64,000 bases of DNA from positions 62,001 through 126,000 of the forward strand of contig CAJYHS010000149.1 in NCBI GenBank assembly GCA_913774715.1. The letters run 5' to 3'. Source of the DNA: an uncultured Siphonobacter sp. (GTDB taxonomy: Bacteria > Bacteroidota > Bacteroidia > Cytophagales > Spirosomataceae). Both the position numbers and the translations under genes were made by a program. Positions 8,573 to 18,012 of the stretch are shown here, in pieces. The notes below the pieces were generated by a model that worked only from the letters and a program-made list of their open reading frames with translations, was not told the DNA's origin and made no database searches. How positions within the stretch are numbered: the stretch's first letter is position 1; the number at the start of each line of letters is the position of its first letter.

Positions 8573-8639
8573 TAGCCATTTGAGCGGTCTGATTTTTGTT
8601 TGATAGGGTTTGAAAACGTCTCAAGCAAAATCAAAAAAT

Positions 8640-8708
8640 TAACCACAGAGTTAATCAGAGTTAAGCACAGAGATTTACTATGCTATTCTTTGAGTAACTC
8701 TGTGGTTA
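8640..8708. repeat. Inverted repeat TAACCACAGAGTTA between convergent genes
   Basis: TAACCACAGAGTTA (8640-8653) is a perfect 14-bp inverted match to TAACTCTGTGGTTA (8695-8708), with 41 nt between. A further imperfect copy (AGTTAAGCACAGAG) lies inside. It sits between rtcB and the convergent GH92 gene and could act as a two-way transcript end. The CCACAGAG word resembles palindromic intergenic repeats I know from many environmental genomes. Confidence 0.65.
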
Positions 8709-8729
8709 CAGTATTATACGACTCAACAA

Positions 8730-11018
8730 CTATTTCTTAGCCGCTGAGAACGAGTAAGGAGCATCTGAAGCAGCCGTGCCGCGTTGCTTGTTAGGCTTGG
8801 CAGACATCTGGAAATTGATGGTAGCCCCCTTCATTAGTTCCTGATGGCTCAGCCAGTTTTTCGATGAAGCTTTTCCGTTTACATTCAAGGATTGTACGTA
8901 ACGGTTATCATCATTATTATTAGTCGCTGAAATCACTACTTTCTTACCGTTCTCCAGCTCAACCGTTGTTTTCTTGAACAGGGGTGTTCCTACTACGTAT
9001 TGATCTGAACCGGGGCAAACGGGATAGAAGCCCATGGCAGAGAACACATACCAAGCTGACGTCTGACCGTTATCTTCATCGCCGCAATAACCATCGGGCG
9101 TGGGTTTATACATCCGTTCCATAACTTCCCGCAGCCAGTACTGAGCCTTCCAGGGTTCACCCGCATAGTTATAGAGGTAAATCATGTGCTGGATAGGCTG
9201 GTTACCGTGAGCGTAGTTACCCATGTTCATGATCTGCATTTCGCGGATTTCGTGGATAACCCCACCGTAATACGAATCATCGAAAACGGGAGGAACGACG
9301 AATACCGAATCCAGCATTTTGACGAATTCTTTCTTGCCGCCCATCAAATCAGCCAGTCCCTGTACATCGTGGAAAACCGACCAGGTGTAGTGCCAGCTGT
9401 TGCCTTCGGTGAAGGCATCTCCCCATTTAAAAGGATTAAAAGGAGACTGGAATTTACCGTCTTTATTTTTACCCCGCATCAACTTGGTTTCAGGATCAAA
9501 CAGATTGCGATAATTCTGACTGCGTTTGGCAAACAGATCAATCTCCGCCTGTGGACGTTTGAGAGCGATGGCTAACTGATGAATTGTCCAGTCGTCGTAA
9601 GCGTATTCCAAGGTCCGGGCTGCGTTTTCATTGATTTTGACATCGTAAGGAACGTAACCTAGTTCGTTGTAATACTTTACTCCCTTCCGACCCACGGAAC
9701 TCAAGGGGCCTTCGTTCTGGGTATTCTTCAGAATTCCTTCGTAGAGCGTATTAATATCAAACCCACGAGCTCCTTTCAGGTAAGCATCAGCAATGAGTGA
9801 AGCTGAGTTGGAGCCAATCATACAATCCCGGTGACCAGGGCTGGCCCACTCGGGTAAGAAACCGCTTTCCTTATAGGCATTGGCCAGACCTTCCATGATG
9901 TGAGCATTCATGCTGGGGTACATCAAATTAAAGAAAGGAAACTGTGCCCGGAAGGTATCCCAGAAACCGTTATCCGTAAACATATAACCGGGTAACACCT
10001 GACCGTTGTAAGGACTGTAGTGCATGACTTTTCCGGATGCATCCAGCTCATAAAACTTGCGGGGAAAGAGCATCGAACGGTACAAACAGGAATAGAACGT
10101 CCGGGTTTGATCTACCGATCCGCCTTCTACGCTTAAACGGCCCAGTTCTTTATTCCAGATTTTGCGGGCTTTTTCTTTGACCGTGGCAAAGTCATCCTTA
10201 CCGATTTCTTTCAGGTTCAGCTCGGCCTGCTCGGCACTAATAAAGGAAGAGGCTACGCGGGCGTATACTTTTTCGCCCTTTTTCGTAATAAATCCAACGA
10301 CTGCTCCTACGTGGTTATCCTGCACCTGCATTTTGTTGGGTACCGCATCTTTCCCACTCCAAACCATAGAGTTAGCAAAAGGACGGTCGAACTGGATAAC
10401 GAAGTAATTCTTGAAATTAGAAGGAACGCCACCGCTGTTTTTGGTGGTATACCCTACAATTTTATTCTCTTCGGCAATGATTTTCACGAAAGAACCTTTG
10501 TCCAAAGCATCGATAACCACGCGGGATTCTTTGCTGTCGGGAAAGGTGAACTGTAAAGCCGCCGCCCGCTCAGTAGGAGCGATTTCAGTGGTTACGTCGT
10601 GATCGGCCAGGTATACTTTGTAGTAATAAGGCTTGGCTACTTCCGATTTATGCGAAAACCAACTGGCCCGCTCGTCCTGATCGAAACGAAGCTTACCCGT
10701 GGTGGGCATGATGGCAAACTGACCGTAGTCGTTAATCCAGGGACTGGGTTGGTGGGTTTGTTTGAACCCGCGAATTTTATCCGAATCATAGGTATAAGCC
10801 CAGCCATCGCCCATTTTGCCCGTTTGGGGCATCCAAAAATTCATTCCCCAGGGCAAAGCAATGGCGGGATAAGTATTACCAGTAGAGAGGCTATGCTTCG
10901 ATTGGGTGCCCATCAGGGTGTTTACCCACTCGACAGGTTCGGCTACTTTGTTTACCTCCTGAGCGGTTGCCGACAGCATCGACAGGCCCAGCAGGCTAAG
11001 CAGACAAGAGCGTATCAT
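8730..11018 (-). CDS. Glycoside hydrolase family 92 exo-alpha-mannosidase
   Basis: A 762-residue secreted enzyme (one more residue if the ATG at 11021 is used). The signal peptide covers about residues 1-20 and ends before QEVNK. GH92 enzymes are Ca2+-dependent alpha-mannosidases that trim non-reducing mannose from glycans, usually in the periplasm or at the outer membrane. Family signatures: VEWVNTLMGT and STGNTYPAIALPWGM near the N-terminus, GFKQTHQPSPW, then GNSWHYTW, HGNQPIQHMIYLY and the active-site block GYCGDEDNGQTSAW. The length is standard. It stands alone rather than inside a SusCD locus, so it may act on exogenous mannoprotein or on the cell's own glycans. Confidence 0.92.
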   Translation of the reverse strand: MIRSCLLSLLGLSMLSATAQEVNKVAEPVEWVNTLMGTQSKHSLSTGNTYPAIALPWGMNFWMPQTGKMGDGWAYTYDSDKIRGFKQTHQPSPWINDYGQFAIMPTTGKLRFDQDERASWFSHKSEVAKPYYYKVYLADHDVTTEIAPTERAAALQFTFPDSKESRVVIDALDKGSFVKIIAEENKIVGYTTKNSGGVPSNFKNYFVIQFDRPFANSMVWSGKDAVPNKMQVQDNHVGAVVGFITKKGEKVYARVASSFISAEQAELNLKEIGKDDFATVKEKARKIWNKELGRLSVEGGSVDQTRTFYSCLYRSMLFPRKFYELDASGKVMHYSPYNGQVLPGYMFTDNGFWDTFRAQFPFFNLMYPSMNAHIMEGLANAYKESGFLPEWASPGHRDCMIGSNSASLIADAYLKGARGFDINTLYEGILKNTQNEGPLSSVGRKGVKYYNELGYVPYDVKINENAARTLEYAYDDWTIHQLAIALKRPQAEIDLFAKRSQNYRNLFDPETKLMRGKNKDGKFQSPFNPFKWGDAFTEGNSWHYTWSVFHDVQGLADLMGGKKEFVKMLDSVFVVPPVFDDSYYGGVIHEIREMQIMNMGNYAHGNQPIQHMIYLYNYAGEPWKAQYWLREVMERMYKPTPDGYCGDEDNGQTSAWYVFSAMGFYPVCPGSDQYVVGTPLFKKTTVELENGKKVVISATNNNDDNRYVQSLNVNGKASSKNWLSHQELMKGATINFQMSAKPNKQRGTAASDAPYSFSAAKK

Positions 11019-11203
11019 CAATGAAATGTTTAGAAATGAGTCTTCGAAAGAAAAAGTAGCAAGTTGGCGGTTTCAACTCATTTTTCAGCGGAAGAAAGCC
11101 GAAAACCTTCAGCAATCAAGACGAAGCATGGGATAATAGATATATTCGAACTTTGAATGAGTAGCTTCACTCCTTTTCTCAATCACCGCTTAAACCCCAC
11201 ACC

Positions 11204-11593
11204 ATGTTTACCGTAGAAGAGATTGAATTAGCTCACCAAAAAGTACAATCGGGAGCCGATTTTCCTAGATATATTCAGGAAATTAAAGCCTTAGGTGTTG
11301 TTGCTTTCGAAACTTGGGTAAAAAATAGTCATACAGAATACTTTGGCAATAATGACTACCACACGGCTTCGCAACCCCAATACGAGGAGTTAACCATTGC
11401 AGCTAGCAGTCAACCTACTCAATTCCAGCAATACCTGAAAGCTCACCAGCGGGGCGAAACGGATTATTATACCTTCTGCCAGCACTGTGCCCAAACCGGG
11501 ATTGAAAAATGGACGGTCTCTTTGCAGGATATGACCTGTATTTATTACGATCGGGCGGGTAAAGAGATTTTAGTGGAACAGATTCCGGGGTAA
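11204..11593 (+). CDS. DUF1398 family protein
   Basis: A 129-residue soluble protein. It matches the DUF1398 family (E. coli YbcV-type, sometimes labelled phage envelope protein) in overall layout: N-terminal helices with FPRYIQEIKALGVVAFETWV, then HTEYFG, then a C-terminal half with YTFCQHCAQTGIEKWTV and MTCIYYD. No function is established and nothing around it is phage-like, so the phage label should not be read as evidence of a prophage. It is transcribed alone, divergently from the GH92 gene, and is followed by a hairpin at 11631-11688. Confidence 0.75.
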   Translation: MFTVEEIELAHQKVQSGADFPRYIQEIKALGVVAFETWVKNSHTEYFGNNDYHTASQPQYEELTIAASSQPTQFQQYLKAHQRGETDYYTFCQHCAQTGIEKWTVSLQDMTCIYYDRAGKEILVEQIPG

Positions 11594-11629
11594 TAATTCA
11601 GTCACCTAATTACCTACAGACATTCAGTG

Positions 11630-11689
11630 CGTAACGAAGGAAAATACTCTAAATAGAACATTATCTTCAGAGTACCTTCCTTCGTTACG
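11630..11689. terminator. Hairpin between DUF1398 gene and amidohydrolase
   Basis: GTAACGAAGGAA (11631-11642) pairs with TTCCTTCGTTAC (11677-11688). The stem extends inward through TACTCT/AGAGTA after a small internal loop. It lies between convergent genes and can serve both strands; T-tracts are weak. Confidence 0.5.
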
Positions 11690-11733
11690 ATTAGATGATC
11701 ATTCAGCGTATGAAGATTTAGGTATGATTTAAC

Positions 11734-13005
11734 CTACTCATTCTTATAAACCACCCCATCCTTCATTACAAACTTCACATTCATCATCGTTTTTATATTC
11801 TGCAAGGGGCTTTCGGAGGTGGCTACGATGTCGGCCATTTTTCCGGTTTCAATGGTTCCGATTTGCTCCTTGATCCGCAGTAAATCCGAGGCACTGGCAG
11901 TGGCCGCTTTAATAGCCTCCATAGCGGGCATACCGGCTTCGACCATGTATTCAAACTCCTTGGCATTCACGCCGTGAATGGAAACGCCCGAGTCCGTGCC
12001 AAAAGCGATTTTCACGCCCTGCTTATAGGCTTTGGCAAACATACTTTGAATCTTGGGCCCCACTTCCAGAGCTTTCCGGGCCTGAACCAGCGTGTAATAC
12101 CCCATGATTCTCGCCGAATCCGCTACGGTTTTTCCGGCTAGAATCGTGGGAACCAGGTAAGTGCCGTGCTTTTTGAACAGAGCTATCGCTTCGTCATCCA
12201 TATACGTGCCGTGTTCGACGCTGGTAACCCCCGCCCGAATGGCCCGTTTCATACCTTCAGCTCCGTGAGCGTGAGCGGCTACGGTAAAGCCATAATCTTG
12301 AGCCGTTTCCACAATTCCCCGGATTTCATCTTCGGTAAACTGCGGATTTTGTGAATTGGAAGCTAAACTTAGCACGCCACCCGTAGCGGTGATTTTGATA
12401 AGATCAGACCCATCTTTGTACCGCTGCCGAACGGCTTTGCGAGCATCTTCTCTGGAGTTAACCACGCCCTCCAGTGGGCCGGGATCGCCCATTAAATCTT
12501 TTCGATACGCATTGGTAGGATCGGCGTGCCCTCCAGTGGTGGCGATGGATTTGCCCGAAGTATAGATTCTTGGGCCTACTACCAATCCCTTATTGATTGC
12601 ATTTCTTAAAGCCACGTTAACACCGCTTCCGCCCAGATCACGTACAGTCGTAAAACCGGCCAGCAAGGTGTTTTTTGCATTTCGGGTAGATTCAAAAGCA
12701 ATGTCGGCCGGATTTAGCGTGAAACGGTCGATGGCTCCGCCGCGACGGGTTTCTGATTCCAGATGCACGTGGCAGTCAATCAAACCCGGCATTACCGTTT
12801 TACTTTTCAGGTCAATAACTTTTTCGCCTGATCTGGCTGACTTATAACCCTTTTCGATACTAATGATTTTATTTTTCTCAACGACAATGGTCATCTGGCT
12901 TTTAGCCTCGTTAGCTACGCCGTCAATCAGCGTACCGCAGTGAATAAGGGTTTGTTGGGCAAAGAGACCACCGGGAAGAAGACAGAAGAATAGAAGTTTT
13001 TTCAT
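11734..13005 (-). CDS. Secreted metal-dependent amidohydrolase (imidazolonepropionase/prolidase-like)
   Basis: A 423-residue amidohydrolase-superfamily enzyme with a short signal peptide (about 1-16, ending FAQQ). The binuclear metal site is visible: HVHLE in strand 1, the Lys likely carboxylated in DLIKITATGG, His in VAAHAHG, His in SVEHGTYMDD, and the catalytic Asp in FGTDSG. The group includes Xaa-Pro dipeptidases and other exported amidohydrolases, so the natural substrate is probably an N-acyl amino acid or dipeptide, unproven. It ends with the small beta-sandwich segment (IVATSESPLQNI...VFVMKDGVVYKNE-like). Transcribed alone; an AT-rich 236-nt gap precedes it. Confidence 0.88.
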   Translation of the reverse strand: MKKLLFFCLLPGGLFAQQTLIHCGTLIDGVANEAKSQMTIVVEKNKIISIEKGYKSARSGEKVIDLKSKTVMPGLIDCHVHLESETRRGGAIDRFTLNPADIAFESTRNAKNTLLAGFTTVRDLGGSGVNVALRNAINKGLVVGPRIYTSGKSIATTGGHADPTNAYRKDLMGDPGPLEGVVNSREDARKAVRQRYKDGSDLIKITATGGVLSLASNSQNPQFTEDEIRGIVETAQDYGFTVAAHAHGAEGMKRAIRAGVTSVEHGTYMDDEAIALFKKHGTYLVPTILAGKTVADSARIMGYYTLVQARKALEVGPKIQSMFAKAYKQGVKIAFGTDSGVSIHGVNAKEFEYMVEAGMPAMEAIKAATASASDLLRIKEQIGTIETGKMADIVATSESPLQNIKTMMNVKFVMKDGVVYKNE

Positions 13006-13144
13006 AAAGCAATTAACATATAAATAAGATCGTAATTTTATAATAAATGTATATATAATTTCAAAATAGCATATATATATCAGAATATAATTTCATTAAT
13101 AATAACTAATTCAAAATATAATCACTATTAGATACTATACTATA

Positions 13145-13178
13145 AAAGCGGATAAACAGTACTATGTTTATCCGCTTT
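13145..13178 (-). terminator. Terminator of the haloperoxidase-like gene
   Basis: AAAGCGGATAAAC (13145-13157) and GTTTATCCGCTTT (13166-13178) form a perfect 13-bp stem with an 8-nt loop. On the minus strand it is followed by TTTTATA, and lies about 65 nt after the gene ending at 13242. It probably ends the sigma-to-haloperoxidase locus. Confidence 0.7.
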
Positions 13179-13241
13179 CATATGAACTTGATTATTTGTC
13201 AGATTCTATTCTACTCATTAGAATACATTTTCGTAATTAAC

Positions 13242-14561
13242 TTACAGCGAGGCAAGCACTCGTGTTTTCCCTTCCATTTTATCAATCACCCAAGCTCCTA
13301 CTTTCTCTCCCTGCGTCTGACCATTCACAATGGCATCCATAAAGTGAATGCCTCCGTACAAACGCGAAATCCCTGCTTCTTCAGCGGCTTGTCTGAAAGA
13401 CGTAAACGAGCGGGCTTTAAGGCCAAAAGGCTCTTCTACGGTATCGGTATAGGCAAAGTTATCGCCCAAATAATGCGTTAATACGGTAGCAACCGCAGTA
13501 GATATGGTGGAGTGCCCACTCAGGTATTCGGGGAAAGGTGGCGTTTGCAGAAAAGGTCGCCAGTTAGGGTCCATCAACTGCCGAATAGCCGTTTCGGGCC
13601 GAATCCGGTTACTGCGGTATTTTTCATCCCAGCAGCAAATGAATCCATCCATTAGCGTAATGGAAACGAGGGTATGGATCTTGAGCGTTTGGGCTAAGGG
13701 TAAACCTGCTTTTTTACAGGCAATTCCCGTGATTCCCAGCCAGTGAGCACCCGGAGAAATTTTCTTCATGCCCACCATCAAGTGACCATTATCCTCCAAA
13801 GCGAAAGGATTGCAATCCCAGAAAGCAGCAATTTCCTTGTGATCAGCGGGGAGTTTTTCCTGATAATTAATGAGCATGAGTTTATAAAACTCCGAGTTTT
13901 TATCCCTGGAAAAAGCGACGGGCGGAGCGGGTTTAAACTGCGAACAAGTATCAAGTGTGAAAGGACGAACCGTGGCAAAATAGGGTTCCACGGGAGCAAA
14001 ATATCCCGGCGGCGTAGGATACCACTGCCCTTCCTGGTTTTTGGCCTGATAACGCGGGTAATTACTAATCCGGTTATAGCGATCTTTCTTAGCGTATTTA
14101 AGCAATTGCTGGCTAATCTGCTCGGCATACTTCTGCGAATGCTCTAAAGTCTGTTCTGAGAAGCCGATGGTCTTGCAGGAATCGAGAAAATGCTTTTCAT
14201 AAGCCGCCATCCGACTGCCCGAAGGCTGCATTTTTTTCGAGGTTTCCATCATCGCCAGCACCGCCGTTAAGGAAGCTGCGTGCGATTCCAGTCCCTGAGG
14301 TTTTTCAATTTCAGGAAAACCATTCAATACCCCATGCATACTATGAAGCGAAGAATCATGCTGAGCCATGACTTCATAGCCTGACAGACAGGCATAAGAA
14401 AAAAAGCGGGCAGCCAGTGGTGGATTCGTTACGTCATGAATCATGATTTCCGTCATCTCGTTTAAAACACCAGTTAAGGCTTCAGGAGATAACTCGGGCT
14501 GCTTTTCTTTCGAGCAGCTCAGAAAAGTAAGTAGTATAATGAAGAAACTGTATTTTTTCAT
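13242..14561 (-). CDS. Vanadium-dependent haloperoxidase-type PAP2 lipoprotein
   Basis: A 439-residue lipoprotein (signal peptide with lipobox LLTFLSC, Cys16). The C-terminal half carries the PAP2/vanadium-haloperoxidase phosphate- or vanadate-binding set: the Lys/Arg block KYRSNRIRPETAIRQ, then SGHST, then SRLYGGIHF. The N-terminal half is helical as in bacterial vanadium haloperoxidases. Activity could be halide oxidation or phosphatase; sequence alone cannot decide. The start codon overlaps the stop of the upstream FG-GAP gene as ATGA (14558-14561), showing translational coupling. This pairing next to SusCD recurs in Bacteroidota, which suggests a joint role at the cell surface. Confidence 0.85.
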   Translation of the reverse strand: MKKYSFFIILLTFLSCSKEKQPELSPEALTGVLNEMTEIMIHDVTNPPLAARFFSYACLSGYEVMAQHDSSLHSMHGVLNGFPEIEKPQGLESHAASLTAVLAMMETSKKMQPSGSRMAAYEKHFLDSCKTIGFSEQTLEHSQKYAEQISQQLLKYAKKDRYNRISNYPRYQAKNQEGQWYPTPPGYFAPVEPYFATVRPFTLDTCSQFKPAPPVAFSRDKNSEFYKLMLINYQEKLPADHKEIAAFWDCNPFALEDNGHLMVGMKKISPGAHWLGITGIACKKAGLPLAQTLKIHTLVSITLMDGFICCWDEKYRSNRIRPETAIRQLMDPNWRPFLQTPPFPEYLSGHSTISTAVATVLTHYLGDNFAYTDTVEEPFGLKARSFTSFRQAAEEAGISRLYGGIHFMDAIVNGQTQGEKVGAWVIDKMEGKTRVLASL

Positions 14562-17500
14562 GGCTTACGAAGTTGATAGGCTTCCAGAGATTTTTGATTG
14601 ATGCCGAAAAGCAACCGATTCCCCAAGGGTAATACGCTGCGAACATCCCCTCGAAGCTGAAAACCCGACTGCCGTTGGGGAACGTACTCAAACTGTCCCT
14701 TCCCTTTTCCTTTCAGAAGAATACCGTAATTGGCGTCGCATTTACCGAAGCGAAGCCGGGCCTGATTACTATTGCCACAAAGCAAAAGATCTTTGATACC
14801 ATCCTGATTATAGTCCAGCGTAGTAATGGTGAAAACCGGAGCCATCTGAGCAGCTATGGGCAGGGAGTTTTCTTTGAACTTTCCCTGGGGCGTTTGCTCT
14901 AAAAGCAGCGTTTGTAGCGTCGTAACGCTTCGCTTTTCAGCTCCTTGTAATTCTTCGGCAGTAAAAATATCGGTCAGACTCGCATCAGCGTAGCTTTTAT
15001 AATCCGGGAAGCGGGTTCGCATGATACTCATCTGATCGAGCAGTTCATCGCGGGTAACGTAAGGATAACTTTTCCCCTGAATGTAAAAACTCAGGATCGG
15101 GTCCACCGCTCCGTTGTCATCAAAATCTTTGTAGAGCAACTCGGCGGGCTGTTTTTCCGATACTTTACACTGATTATTGAGCCCTTGGTTACCCAGAACC
15201 AAGTCCTTTTTCCCATCCCCATTCAAATCTTCGAGTAACAACCGATTCCACCAGCCTGCATACGACTTTTCAAAGTATTGCGAGCTTTGATTTACCCATT
15301 TTTCTGAAGAGCTAACCAACGCGGTAACGGGCATCCATTCACCTATTAGAATCAAATCCGGTTTTTTATCCTGATTTAGATCCATCCAGACGGCATCGGT
15401 TACCATACCCACGCGTTGCAGCTCGGGGGCCAACTTCGCTGTTTGATCACTAAAGTGTCCTTTTCCATCATTGATCAAAAGAAAGCTTGGTGGCGTTTCG
15501 GGGTAACGACCGGGAATCACCCGGCCCCCCACAAATAAATCCATGGCTCCATCGCCGTTCACATCCGCCGCCCGAACGCAGCTTTTGCTGGCTATCATGG
15601 CGGGTAAGGCTCCTTTGCTGAGCGTAAAGTTTCCTTTACCGTCGTTTATATACAGACGATCTGCCAGCCGGACGTCGTCAGGTGTAAGGTCACCATAGCC
15701 TCCACTTACGATGTACAGATCAGGAAAATTATCCTTATTAACGTCCACAAATAAAGCATCGGCATCTTCGCTAGAAGACGGGAAACTTTGCTTACTGCTA
15801 AAGTTTCCGCCTTTCTGTTGAAGAAATAATTCACCTGCTTTCCCATTACCCCCACCCACAAACACATCTTCCAAGCCATCCCCATTCACATCGGCTTTTG
15901 TCAGACAGGGCCCGGCAAAAGAAAGAGGATTGATCAGTAAAGGTTGACGCTTGAAATCATTGAGTGTCGTTGAGGCGGATTTAAACGAAATCGGTGAAGC
16001 AACGGTCTGAAAAAGACCTGCCGGATTACTTTTAAAAGAAGCCAGCGTAGTAGCCTCAGACTGCTTCAAGACGACTAACTGATTAGCTTTTACCTTCGTT
16101 TTCAACTCCTGTTTTCCATCAGGCCAAATAATCATCAGCGAGTCTACCGTCGAGGCAGTCCCTAAGCCAAAATGCAAAACGGGTGAAACACTCGACTGAT
16201 ACCCCCGAACGGGCATCTGCTCGATGTATTGCTGTTTGCCCTGACTCATCACCTTCACTTTTGCTCCAATCCCTGCCGTGTTTTTAGTATTTCCTTCCAG
16301 CTTGATTTTTAGAAAGTTCTTGGGTTCGGGAGATTGGTTTTCAAAAACGGAGGCTAGTTGATTGACATTATTTACGACTAAATCCAGGTCTCCATCATTA
16401 TCCAGATCCGCAAAGGCCGCTCCGTTGCTATTCACCATTTGCTGGATGCCCCAGCTTTTGCTAACGTCTTTGAAGGTCAGATCACCATTGTTTTTAAAAA
16501 GGTAATTGGAAACGTTGGAAGAGGGAATCTGCTGAACCAGGTTCAATACATCCTGCCGGTGAATGTCTCCCTGGCGGTCTTTCATAAAATCCCCCATGTA
16601 TTTCAAGAAATCCATGTTGGTATAATCACGCAGATAGCCGTTTGAAATGAAGAGATCTTTCCAGCCATCGTTGTCATAATCGGCAAAGAGAGGAGCCCAG
16701 CTCCAGTCGGTGTTGGAAAGTCCAGCGAGTTGTCCGATTTCGCTGAAGCTCCCATCTCCATTATTTACCTGGAGCATGTTTCGCATGTACTGGTAATAAA
16801 ATCCTGACCGCAGATTCAGCTCGAATTTTTCATAATTGTCCGCACTCATCAACAATTTCTGCCTCCGATTGTCTTCGGGTAACATATCCAGCGTAAAAAT
16901 GTCAGGTAAAGCATCATTATTAACATCAACAACATCATTACCCATTGAAAATTGGGAGGTATGCTGTAAGTAGTTCTGAATTTGATTGCGAAAGGTGCCA
17001 TCCTGATTATTGATGTATAGAAAGTCAGGAATGGCATAGTCATTACCAATGTAAATATCCGGCCAGCCGTCACCATTGATATCTGCAATTCCGATTCCAA
17101 GTCCATACGACAGAGCAGCACTCTGAATCCCTGCCTTTCCCGTAACATCCCTAAAGTGATTACCCGTATTCTCAAACAACCTAGACCCAACAGTAGGATC
17201 TTCCTTTTTAAGAATTTCTTTCGTGGCAGCCTCATCCAGAACGGGCAGAGACTTGGGATTATGATTTAGTAAAAAAAGATCCAGATCCCCGTCTTTATCA
17301 TAATCGAAAAAAGACCCTTGCGTGCTATAACCCGGATGATCAAGACCATATTCCCGGGCCGATTCTTTAAACTGGGGAATTCCATTGCTGTCTACACCCT
17401 GATTAATAAAAAGCTGATTAGTACGGTTCTCAGCAGATACGTTACCTGAGTAACACACGTAAATATCAAGTTTACCGTCACCGTTGACATCGGCCATACT

Positions 17501-17869
17501 TACCCCCGTCTTCCAGGGACCGGGTCGTCCGGCGGCCCCTGAAGTTTCGGTTATATCTTCAAATTGTAGCTTTCCTTTATTTAAATACAACTTATTGGAA
17601 GTCATGTTGGCCGTCAGGTATACATCGTCCAGCCCATCTCCATTTAAATCTCCAATAGCAACACCTCCGCCATTGTAGAAGTATTCGTACATTAAAATAT
17701 TAGTGTTGAGTCCTTCGCTTAGGGCATTGGTAAACGCCAGATGAGTATGCTCCGGTTCGAGTTTTTTAAAGAGGCCGGGCTGTGTAGATTCTGAAGCTTG
17801 GGAGGATTGTTCTTTTTCCTGACAGCTCAGTAACACTAGCCCGCATAGCAAGCTTAAAATTCGATTCAT
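14558..17869 (-). CDS. FG-GAP/VCBS repeat lipoprotein with ASPIC/UnbV domain (CRTAC-like)
   Basis: A very large (1103-residue) surface lipoprotein; lipobox LVLLSC gives Cys16. It consists of many FG-GAP/VCBS repeats with Ca2+-binding loops of the form DxNxDGxxD (DLNGDGLDD, DVNGDGKLD, DINGDGWPD, DLDNDGDLD, DVNGDGAMD, DYNQDGIKD). These form beta-propellers. The central ASPIC/UnbV-type module is around residues 520-600 (VRGYQSSVSPVLHFGLG, IWPDGK). Such proteins are thought to bind glycans or partner proteins; no enzyme motif is visible. It follows susCD and overlaps the haloperoxidase gene by 4 nt, so its product is probably displayed with the SusCD complex. Confidence 0.88.
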   Translation of the reverse strand: MNRILSLLCGLVLLSCQEKEQSSQASESTQPGLFKKLEPEHTHLAFTNALSEGLNTNILMYEYFYNGGGVAIGDLNGDGLDDVYLTANMTSNKLYLNKGKLQFEDITETSGAAGRPGPWKTGVSMADVNGDGKLDIYVCYSGNVSAENRTNQLFINQGVDSNGIPQFKESAREYGLDHPGYSTQGSFFDYDKDGDLDLFLLNHNPKSLPVLDEAATKEILKKEDPTVGSRLFENTGNHFRDVTGKAGIQSAALSYGLGIGIADINGDGWPDIYIGNDYAIPDFLYINNQDGTFRNQIQNYLQHTSQFSMGNDVVDVNNDALPDIFTLDMLPEDNRRQKLLMSADNYEKFELNLRSGFYYQYMRNMLQVNNGDGSFSEIGQLAGLSNTDWSWAPLFADYDNDGWKDLFISNGYLRDYTNMDFLKYMGDFMKDRQGDIHRQDVLNLVQQIPSSNVSNYLFKNNGDLTFKDVSKSWGIQQMVNSNGAAFADLDNDGDLDLVVNNVNQLASVFENQSPEPKNFLKIKLEGNTKNTAGIGAKVKVMSQGKQQYIEQMPVRGYQSSVSPVLHFGLGTASTVDSLMIIWPDGKQELKTKVKANQLVVLKQSEATTLASFKSNPAGLFQTVASPISFKSASTTLNDFKRQPLLINPLSFAGPCLTKADVNGDGLEDVFVGGGNGKAGELFLQQKGGNFSSKQSFPSSSEDADALFVDVNKDNFPDLYIVSGGYGDLTPDDVRLADRLYINDGKGNFTLSKGALPAMIASKSCVRAADVNGDGAMDLFVGGRVIPGRYPETPPSFLLINDGKGHFSDQTAKLAPELQRVGMVTDAVWMDLNQDKKPDLILIGEWMPVTALVSSSEKWVNQSSQYFEKSYAGWWNRLLLEDLNGDGKKDLVLGNQGLNNQCKVSEKQPAELLYKDFDDNGAVDPILSFYIQGKSYPYVTRDELLDQMSIMRTRFPDYKSYADASLTDIFTAEELQGAEKRSVTTLQTLLLEQTPQGKFKENSLPIAAQMAPVFTITTLDYNQDGIKDLLLCGNSNQARLRFGKCDANYGILLKGKGKGQFEYVPQRQSGFQLRGDVRSVLPLGNRLLFGINQKSLEAYQLRKP

Positions 17870-17952
17870 TGATAGAAATAACGAGTAGGTAAAAACGGGT
17901 AGTTAAGGGGGGTAACCAGGGGTACTAATCTAATGAATTCGTCCTAATATAA

Positions 17953-17986
17953 AAATAATCTACGCCCGTTGAGACGTAGATTATTT
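17953..17986 (-). terminator. Terminator after susD
   Basis: AAATAATCTACG (17953-17964) and CGTAGATTATTT (17975-17986) form a perfect 12-bp stem. On the minus strand it is followed by TTTTTATA, 27 nt after the susD stop. It would separate susCD from the FG-GAP/haloperoxidase pair or reduce their expression. Confidence 0.7.
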
Positions 17987-18012
17987 AAACGTATTTACTT
18001 CATTTTCAGCAA

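Noticed and set aside
11204-11593. Prophage suggested by the phage-envelope label of DUF1398
   Set aside because: No other phage gene, integrase or att site is visible; the label is historical.
13020-13140. AT-rich tract with TATATA runs as an origin or regulatory region
   Set aside because: No DnaA boxes or iterons; it looks like an ordinary AT-rich spacer.
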